Source: CBDCWA01 sp965223255 (GTDB lineage Bacteria; Pseudomonadota; Alphaproteobacteria; Rhizobiales; Hyphomicrobiaceae). From it: a stretch of DNA of 64,000 bases. Of this stretch, positions 1 through 8,394 are shown in pieces (within the stretch, counting starts at the first letter, position 1; each line of letters begins with the position of its first letter). A model generated the notes under the pieces. It made no database searches. It was not told the origin of the DNA and saw only the letters and a program-made list of their open reading frames with translations. Position numbers and translations under genes: made by a program. The stretch is taken from the NCBI GenBank assembly GCA_965223255.1, contig CBDCWA010000002.1:310001-374000 (forward strand), in the 5' to 3' direction.

Positions 1-572
1 AAGCCGAATGATGCGGCGCACACGCCAACGCTTTGAGCATCGCGCTTCAATGCAACACAAGTGTTACGCACGTGCACAGAGTCTCTTGTGGGTCATTAGA
101 GACCGTCACCACGGTCTGCACCGAGCCGTCGATGTCAGTCGGTAAGCTGCCGTCGGACGCGAAAATTGCTACAGAACAAGTTGCGCTGCAGCAATTCTTG
201 TTCAACACTCGAAAATCGGTATGACTAAGAGAACACGCTACAACTGATCGTCCGTTGTCGAGCTATGGCGCTTATGGCCCGACGCTGACCTTAGCCGAGC
301 GCTGGACGATAACATTGAAACGACCTTAGACGTTTGGTGCGGCGCACATAGATGCATCTTCCAAAAGCGAAAATCGAACCTCTCGGAATCAGTGGTGATA
401 TCCCCGCCACCGACGGTGTCCGCTGATAGGAATATTGCGTCAGCGTCGTTATTGGATATGTCATCCGGTCCTCGACGACATTCCGCGGCCGCATGGGAAC
501 TTGAGCGATGGCAGACCATGTCAGGTGAGGTGGCGCGACTGAGCCAACGTGTGCTGAGCAACTATCTAGTTG
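1..572. other. Left-edge stretch without a convincing gene
   Basis: I see no gene with family signatures here. The short open frames on both strands read as arginine- and serine-rich nonsense. About 264-447 is one copy of the dispersed intergenic repeat listed separately. The stretch lies downstream of the minus-strand MmgE/PrpD gene that ends at 573. Confidence 0.5.
264..447 (+). repeat. Dispersed intergenic repeat, copy A
   Basis: This stretch aligns by eye with about 16135-16322. The best-conserved blocks are GACGTTTGGTGCGG, followed by a purine-rich stretch and then a TGTCCGCTGA-type block. A minus-strand reading gives the shared string CAPHQTSK in both copies, but no frame stays open as a real protein. 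It looks like a degenerate intergenic repeat or remnant of a non-autonomous element. The boundaries are approximate. Confidence 0.55.
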
Positions 573-1961
573 TCACTGGAGCAAACGGGTTAAGCAATCT
601 GCCCGATCAATCGACTCGAGCTCTGCGATCGTATCGAGCACTTGGAGAGCTCTGTCGTCTGACAAGCGGCCGGACACAAGAGTACGAAATTTGTGCTCGA
701 TCTGGGCATCGGTGAGCGGATGCTCGGCGCTGCCGGTTCTTTGCTCGATATAGCGTCGTAAGAGGTGTCCATCCTCGCGTTCAGCCAACGCAATCACCGC
801 ATGGCGTTTGGCTGCGCCCCCTGCATCGAGATCTGGATCGTGCACAATTTCGATCCGATTGATTAGGTCAAGAATGCGGGGGTCCGAAAGGCGCTCAGGG
901 CTGTATTGATCGACAAAAGCAGCACCATCGATGAGAGCGACCGCAGCTGCATAGTATCCATTCATCTGTGCTGAGACGATCTCGCCGGGTGCGTACTTCC
1001 ATCCAACGTTGGTGGCGCCCTTGCGCGACATGCCAATGCGGAGGTGGCGCAGATTATCTGGCGTAAGCCCTTCCTCTCTCATGGCAAGCACGGCGTCGAT
1101 CGTGGTGTGCGCGCTGGCACAGGCCGCATACGCCTTGAAGCCGACCTTGAGCAATTCCCAAGTGTGACCAAGCCCGTCGAGTATTGATTCAGCAGGATGC
1201 TGGCCGGACAATGCGCTCAAGAAGCCGCCGAACGGTGCCTCAATAGCAACTTCGCTGCCTGTAAAGCCACGTTCGGCAAGAAGTCCTGCCAACACCCCGC
1301 TCTGAGCCGCACGTCCGGCGTGGAAGCGCTTGGCCATGGCCCCTTGGCGTGCCGCATATAAACCTCCAGCCTGCGTAGCGCCGAGCGCAATCGCGTTAGT
1401 CGCGCTTCTTGAATCCAGACCGAGCGCCTTTGCCGCCGATGCTGCCGCAGCGACGGCGCCGACCGTACCCGTTACGTGAAAGCCGCTTGTAGAGTGCCTA
1501 ACGCCCGCACAGATGCCCAGCCTGATTCCAACCTCGTATCCGGCAGCTAGGGATGTGAGGACCGCCGGACCGGAAAGTCCATTGGCGTCAGCAAAAGCCA
1601 AGACCGTTGGTATACACACCGCTCCGGGGTGAAGCGACGAGGCAACATGGATATCGTCGATCTCGAAGCCGTGAATTGAGAGACCGTTCACCAGTGCGGC
1701 ATCTGCAGGGAAAACCCGCTCCTGCCTGCCGATAAGCCGCGACTGCCCGCCCGAACCAGATTGCGCAATCGCAACCTCGGCTGCGATACGGCCCCACTCC
1801 TGTTCGGCTCCATAGATGGCGCAGCCAATGCCATCCAGGATGCAGTGTTTGAGCATGGCAATGACATCACCTCGCAAATCGCGCTCGGAAAAGTGCGCAA
1901 CCCAATCGCCGAGTGCGGCTGTGACCTCAATTTGTTGCTCGCTTGTGGGGGCGGCACTCAT
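573..1961 (-). CDS. MmgE/PrpD family dehydratase (2-methylcitrate-dehydratase-like), copy 1
   Basis: This 462-residue protein has the length of MmgE/PrpD family members, cytoplasmic and cofactor-independent enzymes that dehydrate or isomerise citrate-like acids; PrpD itself acts on 2-methylcitrate. Visible family marks are the D-D-x-H stretch at residues 102-105, SLHPGA at 109-114, an Ala-rich helical segment at about 160-185, and a K-x-x-HxGRAAQSGV segment near 211. It shares direction with a second, divergent paralogue 156 bp upstream, and the two may be cotranscribed. Nearby tricarboxylate uptake and dehydrogenase genes suggest it handles the same substrate family. The substrate is not assignable; cis-aconitate decarboxylase and iminodisuccinate epimerase share this fold. 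Confidence 0.85.
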   Translation of the reverse strand: MSAAPTSEQQIEVTAALGDWVAHFSERDLRGDVIAMLKHCILDGIGCAIYGAEQEWGRIAAEVAIAQSGSGGQSRLIGRQERVFPADAALVNGLSIHGFEIDDIHVASSLHPGAVCIPTVLAFADANGLSGPAVLTSLAAGYEVGIRLGICAGVRHSTSGFHVTGTVGAVAAAASAAKALGLDSRSATNAIALGATQAGGLYAARQGAMAKRFHAGRAAQSGVLAGLLAERGFTGSEVAIEAPFGGFLSALSGQHPAESILDGLGHTWELLKVGFKAYAACASAHTTIDAVLAMREEGLTPDNLRHLRIGMSRKGATNVGWKYAPGEIVSAQMNGYYAAAVALIDGAAFVDQYSPERLSDPRILDLINRIEIVHDPDLDAGGAAKRHAVIALAEREDGHLLRRYIEQRTGSAEHPLTDAQIEHKFRTLVSGRLSDDRALQVLDTIAELESIDRADCLTRLLQ

Positions 1962-2117
1962 GTTTGTTCTCTCTCAACTCTATTGGCCGATCCAGCACGT
2001 GCTCATCGACCGCGATGCCCGAGCCAAGTCCGTTGGCCACTTGATCATGCCGTCACGTATGCAGAGATAATCCACAGTCACGCTAGTGTCCGTCCTTCGA
2101 CTGTGTCCGAGGTCGAC

Positions 2118-3566
2118 CTACGCGGACAGTTGGCGGATGATTTCGGTTACGTCTTCCAAATCTTCCAAGTTCGCGGCAAGCTCTACAACGTGGTCAATTT
2201 TGGCACTTGGAATGGGTGGAGAAACAACGGAAATGCAGGTCCGGAATTTCTCCACGACTTCAGTCCATCCAATCGGCTCGCGCACATCGCCAGGAACCGA
2301 CGTGACTTGTCGTTCACGGACCGCGCCATCTTTGGTGCGGATTTCAATAACCGGCTCCAGGGAATCGCTTTGTTCGTCCGCGGCTTGGCGGTATTCAATG
2401 CGCGCTGCCATCTCCAGCACTTCCGCGTTTTTAAGACCCTCTTCCTGATAGTCGGGCAGCGCCACACCTCCATTCACCATTGCGACAGCACAGGTGAAAG
2501 GAACGCTATACTTGGCATCAATGCTTACCTGGGGGCGCCGCTTTGCTTCGATGGGTTCCGAAAGCAATTGAATGGCCTTGCTGCCGCCGATTACGGCGAT
2601 GGACTGAACGTCTTCCGGGCGAATGCCTTCTTCGCGCAGCTGTAAGAGTGCAGCGACACATGGGCGGATGTGGGAGCAACAGGGCCAGATCTTGAATCCG
2701 TGTGACTCTAGAATAGGAAAGTGCTGGCCCAGCTGTCCCACCAACTCAGACCAATTCGGACCCTCGTCTCTAACGTATGTTCTGTAGAGACCGTATCGAC
2801 CTTCAATGACGTCTTTAGAGCCTACCACCCCTCGTTTTGCGAGTTCCGCCGCCAAAATTCCTCCCTGTCCGCTGAATCCGGCCTGCATGGCGCGCAAGTC
2901 CGTCGCCTCATCCACCGCCATCTGACGACTCCCGGATGCCTGGGTAAAAGCTATGCCAAAAGCGTTTGCCATTTGTGCTGTGTCGAGGCCAATGATCCTT
3001 CCCGCGGTCGCGGAGGCGGCAAAAAAACCGAGCAACTGTGTCGGGAACCATCCTTCTGTCATAATCCACTGCGGAATTGTAATGGCCCGTTCGAGGCGGG
3101 TCATAACGTCCATACCAACAGCTATGGCGCCCAGAAAATCCCGGCCCGAAAGACCACCCTGTTTTTCTGCGAGTGCAAATGCGACTGGAACAGTTGCAAT
3201 AGCTGGGTGCCCACCTCGGGCAACGTCATCGAAATCAAGCATGTGACCGACACTGCCGTTCACAAAAACCGCCCAGGGAGCCGGCGCTTTGGTCCAAAAA
3301 CCGAGCACCGTACTTTCCGGCCTGCCGCCTAAGTCCTGCACATACGCATTGAGGGTGCGTCCCTCGGCAATTAATGCGCTAGCTCCAATGGTGACCCCCA
3401 GCGTGTCGAGAACGCAGCACCGGATCATTTTCAACAGGTCTTGCGGTAGCGCAGCAAATGGCAGCGTCGCAGCGTGCCGTGCCAGCATGTTGGTCACATT
3501 CAGTCCGGATGTTAGTTCATCTGACACGCCACCTGGGTTGGGCACAATGCTGTTCGATTGGGTCAT
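2118..3566 (-). CDS. MmgE/PrpD family dehydratase, copy 2
   Basis: This is a second MmgE/PrpD protein of 482 residues. I chose the ATG at 3566 because AGGGA lies just upstream; an in-frame start at 3590 lacks a comparable site. The family segment NGSVGHMLDFDD followed by GGHPA is at about residues 103-122. It is a distant paralogue of the 573-1961 gene rather than a recent duplicate. It is divergent from the IclR gene, and the 140-bp space between them carries a three-half-site TGGAA/TTCCA element, so IclR control is likely. Two different dehydratases in one locus could act on two pathway intermediates or on two stereoisomers. Confidence 0.85.
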   Translation of the reverse strand: MTQSNSIVPNPGGVSDELTSGLNVTNMLARHAATLPFAALPQDLLKMIRCCVLDTLGVTIGASALIAEGRTLNAYVQDLGGRPESTVLGFWTKAPAPWAVFVNGSVGHMLDFDDVARGGHPAIATVPVAFALAEKQGGLSGRDFLGAIAVGMDVMTRLERAITIPQWIMTEGWFPTQLLGFFAASATAGRIIGLDTAQMANAFGIAFTQASGSRQMAVDEATDLRAMQAGFSGQGGILAAELAKRGVVGSKDVIEGRYGLYRTYVRDEGPNWSELVGQLGQHFPILESHGFKIWPCCSHIRPCVAALLQLREEGIRPEDVQSIAVIGGSKAIQLLSEPIEAKRRPQVSIDAKYSVPFTCAVAMVNGGVALPDYQEEGLKNAEVLEMAARIEYRQAADEQSDSLEPVIEIRTKDGAVRERQVTSVPGDVREPIGWTEVVEKFRTCISVVSPPIPSAKIDHVVELAANLEDLEDVTEIIRQLSA

Positions 3567-3599
3567 ATCGTTCCCTGCGCCCGAATGCACCTTGCAAAA

Positions 3600-3624
3600 T
3601 GGAATACTATTCCATACGTTGGAA
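3600..3624. promoter_or_regulatory. Predicted IclR-type operator, site 1
   Basis: A perfect 15-base palindrome TGGAATACTATTCCA (3600-3614) overlaps a second dyad, TTCCA-N5-TGGAA (3610-3624), giving three half-sites in 25 bp. It lies between the divergent MmgE/PrpD gene (start 3566) and IclR gene (start 3707). IclR proteins commonly bind TGGAA/TTCCA-type palindromes, and a close copy lies at 4867-4891. Binding is inferred, not shown. Confidence 0.7.
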
Positions 3625-3706
3625 CGTCAAGATCATGGCGTGACTTTGAGCCTCAGAGTGTCACCAGGGTTGGTTCGTTTCGAGCGAATTTCGTTAGGAG
3701 CATTGA

Positions 3707-4570
3707 TTGCCGAACATGGCAGCAGCAACGAAAAGACAACGTATTGAGACTGAGGCCGTGAGCAGCGGTCGTAGGAACGGACACGGATCGGACAACGCAT
3801 ACTCTGTTGAGGCCGTGAACCGAGCCGCGGACATATTTTTTGCTTTTTCCCATACTGATCCTGAACTCACATTGCCCGAGATCATGTCTCGTACTGGTTT
3901 GCCCAAGACCACCGCATTTCGAGTCCTGTCGACGTTGTGTGAGCGGGGGCTCTGCCTGAAGGACCCAATATCGGGCAAATATAGTTTGGGGTTCGAATTG
4001 CTGCATCTCGCGGAAATTCGACGCCGGCAGGCAAGCATCCACAGTCTCGCCATGCCGTTCCTCCGAGTGATCAGGGACCAGGTAAAGGAAACTGTCGTCC
4101 TGTCGATCCGCGTGGGCGATGATCGCGTGCACCTCGACTTTGCGGAAGGCCTGCATCCCATGCGGCGAATGGTGGAGTTGGGGCGGCGCTCACCCTTATA
4201 TGCAGGCGCCGCAAGCAAGGTTTTGTGCGCTGGCCTTAGGAATTCCGAGATTTCTGAGTACCTCGAGCGGACACAACTGGAAAAGATTTGCGACAACACA
4301 ATCACGGATGCAAAGCTTCTTTGGAAAGAGATCGAACGCATCCGCGAGCTTGGCTATGCAGAAAGCAAGAGCGAAATTTTCGGCGGCGGAGCATCGTTGG
4401 CAGCCCCGATCAGGGACTACACCAGTGCAACAATTGCAGTGATTGATATCATCACTCCAGAAAACCGCTATACCGAAGAACACCGCAAACTTTGTATGGC
4501 TGCCCTGATGGAAGGCACAGGAAATCTGTCACGGCAATTAGGCTACCGCGAACAAGAGTTGGCCTCCTAA
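3707..4570 (+). CDS. IclR family transcriptional regulator
   Basis: This 287-residue protein has the IclR plan: a winged helix-turn-helix at about residues 53-98 (LPEIMSRTGLPKTTAFRVL region) and a GAF-like effector domain from about 105 to 280. It is predicted to bind DNA as a dimer or tetramer and respond to a small organic acid. A TTG start at 3707 is preferred because TAGGAG ends six bases before it; the ATG at 3716 would sit 15 bases from that site. It is the only regulator seen in the window. It sits between the dehydratase genes and the transporter-dehydrogenase operon, with the shared 25-bp element in both flanks, so it likely controls both units and itself. Confidence 0.9.
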   Translation: MPNMAAATKRQRIETEAVSSGRRNGHGSDNAYSVEAVNRAADIFFAFSHTDPELTLPEIMSRTGLPKTTAFRVLSTLCERGLCLKDPISGKYSLGFELLHLAEIRRRQASIHSLAMPFLRVIRDQVKETVVLSIRVGDDRVHLDFAEGLHPMRRMVELGRRSPLYAGAASKVLCAGLRNSEISEYLERTQLEKICDNTITDAKLLWKEIERIRELGYAESKSEIFGGGASLAAPIRDYTSATIAVIDIITPENRYTEEHRKLCMAALMEGTGNLSRQLGYREQELAS

Positions 4571-5131
4571 AGAGTTGCTCATAATCTGGCAAGAACGCTG
4601 CCACAAACTGTCGGGATGCTGACGGGTTAGCCAGCAAACTCGGTGGCAATTTTAACTCGAGCGGTGACTACCATTATTCCCATAACCGCCCTTAGCTCTT
4701 CGCATGTACCGTTTGAACCTTAGCGTCCGCGAAGTGTGGTTTGGCTCGGGCCGTCAGTACTCCAGGTTGCTGGCTCGATCAAAGCGACTTTTCGGCCGAA
4801 GTCGCATTTGCTCGCTAAAGCATCTTCAAGCTTGACTCGTGGTTTAGGATATACGTACCATCAAGATGAAACGCTATTCCATATCGTGGAACGGCGACCT
4901 ACTAAGTCAATTGCAACGCTATCTGGCTCGCGATGTGATTTCGCAATTCGCTGAAACAGCCTGGAAACGGGTGTAGAAAGTGACGGGCCGTATCGATTGA
5001 TGCAACGGCGCATTAACGAAATGCCACTGGGGCAAAAGAAAAACGATTACACTGCCGCTTTGCCAAGCAGCAGATGAAGCACCAGTAGTTAGGTTTTATG
5101 GCGCCAACATTCTGGAAGGAGGAAGCATATA
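4571..5131. other. Promoter region of the tct-tcu-like operon
   Basis: This 561-bp stretch lies between the IclR gene and the binding-protein gene. No credible gene is seen. It holds the second IclR-type operator at 4867-4891, about 240 bp before the operon start, so a long leader or an unrecognised promoter lies between. The ribosome binding site GGAAGGAGG precedes the ATG at 5132. Confidence 0.6.
4867..4891. promoter_or_regulatory. Predicted IclR-type operator, site 2
   Basis: TTCCA-N5-TGGAA (4877-4891) is preceded by a degenerate third half-site at 4867-4871. The first 15 bases match site 1 (3600-3614) at 12 positions, and the outer dyad is kept with a different five-base spacer. The conservation in arrangement supports a common regulator for the dehydratase genes and the transport/oxidation operon. 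Confidence 0.7.
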
Positions 5132-6226
5132 ATGCGGACCACAAATCATCTCATTAGCTTCGCGCTTGCGGCAGCAGTTTCGTCGCTTAGCTATGCGGCA
5201 TCCGCCGATGTGAATTTCGCAGGCAAGAAGGTCACCTTGGTTGTGCCGTTCAAGGAAGGTGGTGGAACAGATACGTTTGCGCGGATTATGGCGCCGTATT
5301 TTGCTCAAAACCTGCCTGGTAAGCCCACGGTCGTCGTGCTCAACAAGCCAGGCGGCGGTTCGATACGAGGCGCCAACGCCTTTCAGAATGCGAAACCCGA
5401 TGGTTTGACAATGATGGGTGTTTCGACATCGACGCTGACGAATTCAGTCTTTGCAGGCAAGAAAGTCCGATTCAAAGTGTCCTCTTGGGTTCCCATCATG
5501 GTCAATCCAATGGGTTCCCTCATTTATGCCACGCCCGGGCAGACCGGAGTTAAAGGCAAGAATATAGGGGAGGATATTGCCGCTCTGAAAAATGCGAAAT
5601 CAAAACTCCTCATGGGCGCCAAAAATGCTACGTCGTCCGAGATCCGCCTAGCACTCGCCGGCGACATGCTGGGATTCTTTCCGAAAGTTGTTTTTGGATT
5701 ATCGGCAAGCAAGTGGCGCAAAGCAACGCTGCGCGGCGAGCTGAATTTCGGTTACGCGAACGCGTCTACATGGATTAAGAAGCTGCATGCGTGGGAGAAG
5801 AAGGGTGCAATCGCACCGTTTATGACGCTCGGAATACTCACACTTGATGGCAAGGTGGCACGTGATCCGGTTTTGAAGGATCTGCCGTCGTTCGTCGAAG
5901 CTTACGAGGCAGCACATGGGAAGAAGCCATCCGGCGTGTCGTTTGAGGCGTTCAAGAGCATCCTCGCAATGTGTGTCAATGCCTCAAAGTCCCTGGTCCT
6001 GCCGCCCAAGACACCGAAAGCGATAAGCAGCGTCTATGTCGGGGTTGCCCAACAGGCATTCAAGGATCCGGAATTCTCCAAAGCACTTAAGAAAAAGCTA
6101 GGCGGTTACAAGCCAACATTTGGCGATGATGCGGGCGTTGTTCTCAAGGCCGCAACCGATATGTCGCCAGAAGCAAAGAAGTGGCTGCTTGATTGGATTG
6201 ACCGCAAGTTGCGTAAGAAGTCGTAA
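5132..6226 (+). CDS. Tripartite tricarboxylate transporter substrate-binding protein (TctC/Bug family)
   Basis: This 364-residue periplasmic binding protein captures a carboxylic acid for the membrane permease encoded next. A signal peptide covers about residues 1-26, with cleavage expected after the ASA before DVNFAG. The Bug-family core follows: VTLVVPFKEGGGTDTFAR, then NKPGGGSIRGA in the first lobe. A strong GGAAGGAGG site precedes the ATG. It heads a plus-strand operon reaching 12758. The stem-loop at 6257-6285 immediately after it may raise its mRNA level over that of the permease, as is usual for binding proteins. The protein is somewhat longer and richer in lysine than typical Bug members. 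Ligand inferred from context: a di- or tricarboxylate. Confidence 0.9.
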   Translation: MRTTNHLISFALAAAVSSLSYAASADVNFAGKKVTLVVPFKEGGGTDTFARIMAPYFAQNLPGKPTVVVLNKPGGGSIRGANAFQNAKPDGLTMMGVSTSTLTNSVFAGKKVRFKVSSWVPIMVNPMGSLIYATPGQTGVKGKNIGEDIAALKNAKSKLLMGAKNATSSEIRLALAGDMLGFFPKVVFGLSASKWRKATLRGELNFGYANASTWIKKLHAWEKKGAIAPFMTLGILTLDGKVARDPVLKDLPSFVEAYEAAHGKKPSGVSFEAFKSILAMCVNASKSLVLPPKTPKAISSVYVGVAQQAFKDPEFSKALKKKLGGYKPTFGDDAGVVLKAATDMSPEAKKWLLDWIDRKLRKKS

Positions 6227-6256
6227 ACTCCACACCTTTCGCTTCATAGCATTGTT

Positions 6257-6285
6257 GGAGCTGGCCATCTGCTTTGGCCAGTTCC
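6257..6285 (+). terminator. Stem-loop between binding-protein and permease genes
   Basis: An 11-bp stem pairs GGAGCTGGCCA with TGGCCAGTTCC around a 7-base loop, with one G-U pair. No T-run follows directly, so partial attenuation or 3'-end mRNA protection of the upstream binding-protein transcript is more likely than complete termination. Confidence 0.55.
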
Positions 6286-6360
6286 CTGACTATTTACCTT
6301 CCTCCAAGAGGACACTCCTAATCAAACTTCCTCGCACTTCGCAAAAGGTACCCGGCAATT

Positions 6361-8349
6361 TTGGAGGTTGTAACAAGCGCTCTGGCCATGCTGCTAAGCC
6401 CCATGCACTTGGTGGCATTGGCAGCAGGTGTATTCCTTGGCCTAGCGGTCGGAATATTGCCAGGCCTCGGCGGTTCCGCTGGCTTGGCACTGATCTTGCC
6501 GTTTCTATTTGGAATGGAGCCGTCGGTTGCATTGGCGATGATGATCGGTTTGCAGTCTGTTACGGCGACCTCTGACACCTTTCCCTCCGTCTTGATGGGC
6601 ATTCCAGGCACCGCTAGCTCTCAGGCTACGGTCATGGATGGCTTTCCCATGTCCAAGAAAGGTGAAGCCGCCCGCGCTTTATCGGCAGCATTTGTCTCAT
6701 CACTCTTTGGTGGGCTGTTGGGGGCCGTGGTCTTATCCGGTGCGGTTATGGTCGCTGTGCCCCTGCTGCTGACGATTGGCTTCGGAGAGCAGATGATGCT
6801 CATCGTCCTGTCGCTTACCATGGTCGGCATGTTGACCGGTGTTAGTCCCCTGAAAGGACTTGCTGCCTGCGCACTCGGGCTACTGATCGCCAACATAGGA
6901 CCGGCGCCGATGAGCGGCGAGTACCGCCTTGACTTTTTGGACTTTGGTTCCGATTACCTCTCCGATCCGATCAAACTGGTGGTGATGGGACTGGCGATGT
7001 TTGCGGTGCCTGAGATCATCGATCTCTTGCGCCGGCAATGGTCCATTTCGGAAACGGGAAAATTGGAGTCTGGGTGGCTACGAGGTGTCAAGGATTGGGC
7101 GCAGAATTGGTGGTTGTCGCTCAGGTGCGGAATAATCGGTTGCCTTGTCGGTGCATTGCCTGGACTTGGCGGTTCGGTGATTGATTGGATCGCTTACGGT
7201 CACGCCGTTCAGTCGACGCCTCGTAAGGAAGATTACGGCACTGGCGATGTGCGGGGCGTTATCGCGCCGGAATCAGCCAACAACGCCAAAGAAGGTGGTG
7301 CGCTTATCCCAACCCTGCTGTTCGGAATTCCGGGTTCCGGCAGCATGGCGATCTTGCTAGGCGGCTTTGTTTTGATCGGAATTGAACCCGGAATCCACAT
7401 GATGGATAGCAAACTCGACCTTGTCTATTTGATGATTTGGTCCGTTGCACTTGCCAATGTCATTGGTGCGGGAACGTGCGTCCTTTTAGCTAATCAAATA
7501 GCCAAACTAACGACCATTCGCTACGCGCTTGTCGCACCGTTTATGTTCGGGTTGGTATTTTTCGCCGCCTTTCAGGCAACGCGTCACTGGGGCGATCTAA
7601 TCCTGTTGATGATACTGGGAACCCTTGGTGTTTATATGAAGCGGTTTGGCTGGCCGCGACCCGCACTGTTGATTGGCTTTGTCCTTGCGCCGCAAGTCGA
7701 ACAGATGGTTTATGTGACCTACTCAGTTCACGGCTGGAGGGTATTTGAACGCCCGGTTGTTCTCATTCTTTTGGTGCTCACAATTCTGTCAGTAGTCCTC
7801 GCGGGCCGCTATAAGCCAAACCAACCGGACTTGCACGAAGACGGTCCATACCAATCACATGGACGGTGGCCGCAGTTGATCTTTTATACACTTTTGCTTG
7901 CCATCGTGGCCTTCGTTATTGGCGATACGTTCCGCCATGAAAGCAGATTGACAATTGTCTATCCGTGGTTCACCGCAATCCTGTCGCTTGCGTTCCTTTT
8001 GCCGGCGGGAGCCATAATGATATTCACGAGACAGCCAGCCACAATATTTTATGATTCCGAACGCGAGGTCTTCAGCGATTTTGTCGATGCGCGATCGAAC
8101 GAATATTACCTTTTATGGCTGCTCGGCATGTTGGGTATTTCGGCGCTGTTCGGATTTGTGATCGGGGTTGCGGCCTACATATACCTCTTCGTTCTTACAA
8201 AGGCTCGGATAGGACACCTCTATAGCGTCACCTGCGCCGGAGCCTTCGTATTGTTCCTTGGAATACTGTCGCACTCGTTGACCCTAGAATACCCGGCCGG
8301 CCTACTTCAAACCGCCTACGGCGTCAATCTGCCGTGGCCACTACAGTGA
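6361..8349 (+). CDS. Fused TctA-TctB permease of a tripartite tricarboxylate transporter
   Basis: This 662-residue polytopic membrane protein combines both permease subunits. Residues 1 to about 490 are TctA-like: the N-terminal GILPGLGGSAG loop, a second LPGLGGS loop near 265, and the PESANNAKEGGALIPTLLFGIPGSG segment near 300-325. The last 150 residues contain four hydrophobic segments and resemble the small subunit TctB, normally a separate gene. TTG at 6361 is the longest start and gives the usual TctA N-terminus; ATG at 6388 would remove nine residues. It works with the binding protein encoded at 5132 as a secondary, ion-driven importer. The fusion removes the need for a separate tctB, and none is seen nearby. 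Confidence 0.88.
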   Translation: MEVVTSALAMLLSPMHLVALAAGVFLGLAVGILPGLGGSAGLALILPFLFGMEPSVALAMMIGLQSVTATSDTFPSVLMGIPGTASSQATVMDGFPMSKKGEAARALSAAFVSSLFGGLLGAVVLSGAVMVAVPLLLTIGFGEQMMLIVLSLTMVGMLTGVSPLKGLAACALGLLIANIGPAPMSGEYRLDFLDFGSDYLSDPIKLVVMGLAMFAVPEIIDLLRRQWSISETGKLESGWLRGVKDWAQNWWLSLRCGIIGCLVGALPGLGGSVIDWIAYGHAVQSTPRKEDYGTGDVRGVIAPESANNAKEGGALIPTLLFGIPGSGSMAILLGGFVLIGIEPGIHMMDSKLDLVYLMIWSVALANVIGAGTCVLLANQIAKLTTIRYALVAPFMFGLVFFAAFQATRHWGDLILLMILGTLGVYMKRFGWPRPALLIGFVLAPQVEQMVYVTYSVHGWRVFERPVVLILLVLTILSVVLAGRYKPNQPDLHEDGPYQSHGRWPQLIFYTLLLAIVAFVIGDTFRHESRLTIVYPWFTAILSLAFLLPAGAIMIFTRQPATIFYDSEREVFSDFVDARSNEYYLLWLLGMLGISALFGFVIGVAAYIYLFVLTKARIGHLYSVTCAGAFVLFLGILSHSLTLEYPAGLLQTAYGVNLPWPLQ

Positions 8350-8394
8350 GGAGCGAACACGTCCAATGTATTCAATTTCGACTGAGAGGATCCT

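Noticed and set aside
1761..2645. Long plus-strand open frame of 294 codons
   Set aside because: It runs antisense across parts of both MmgE/PrpD genes, shows no family features, and lacks a ribosome binding site.
2721..3332. 203-codon plus-strand frame
   Set aside because: It lies entirely antisense to the second MmgE/PrpD gene and has an atypical Cys/His-rich composition.
3653..4341. Minus-strand frames of 167 and 215 codons
   Set aside because: They are antisense to the IclR gene, whose motifs are unambiguous.
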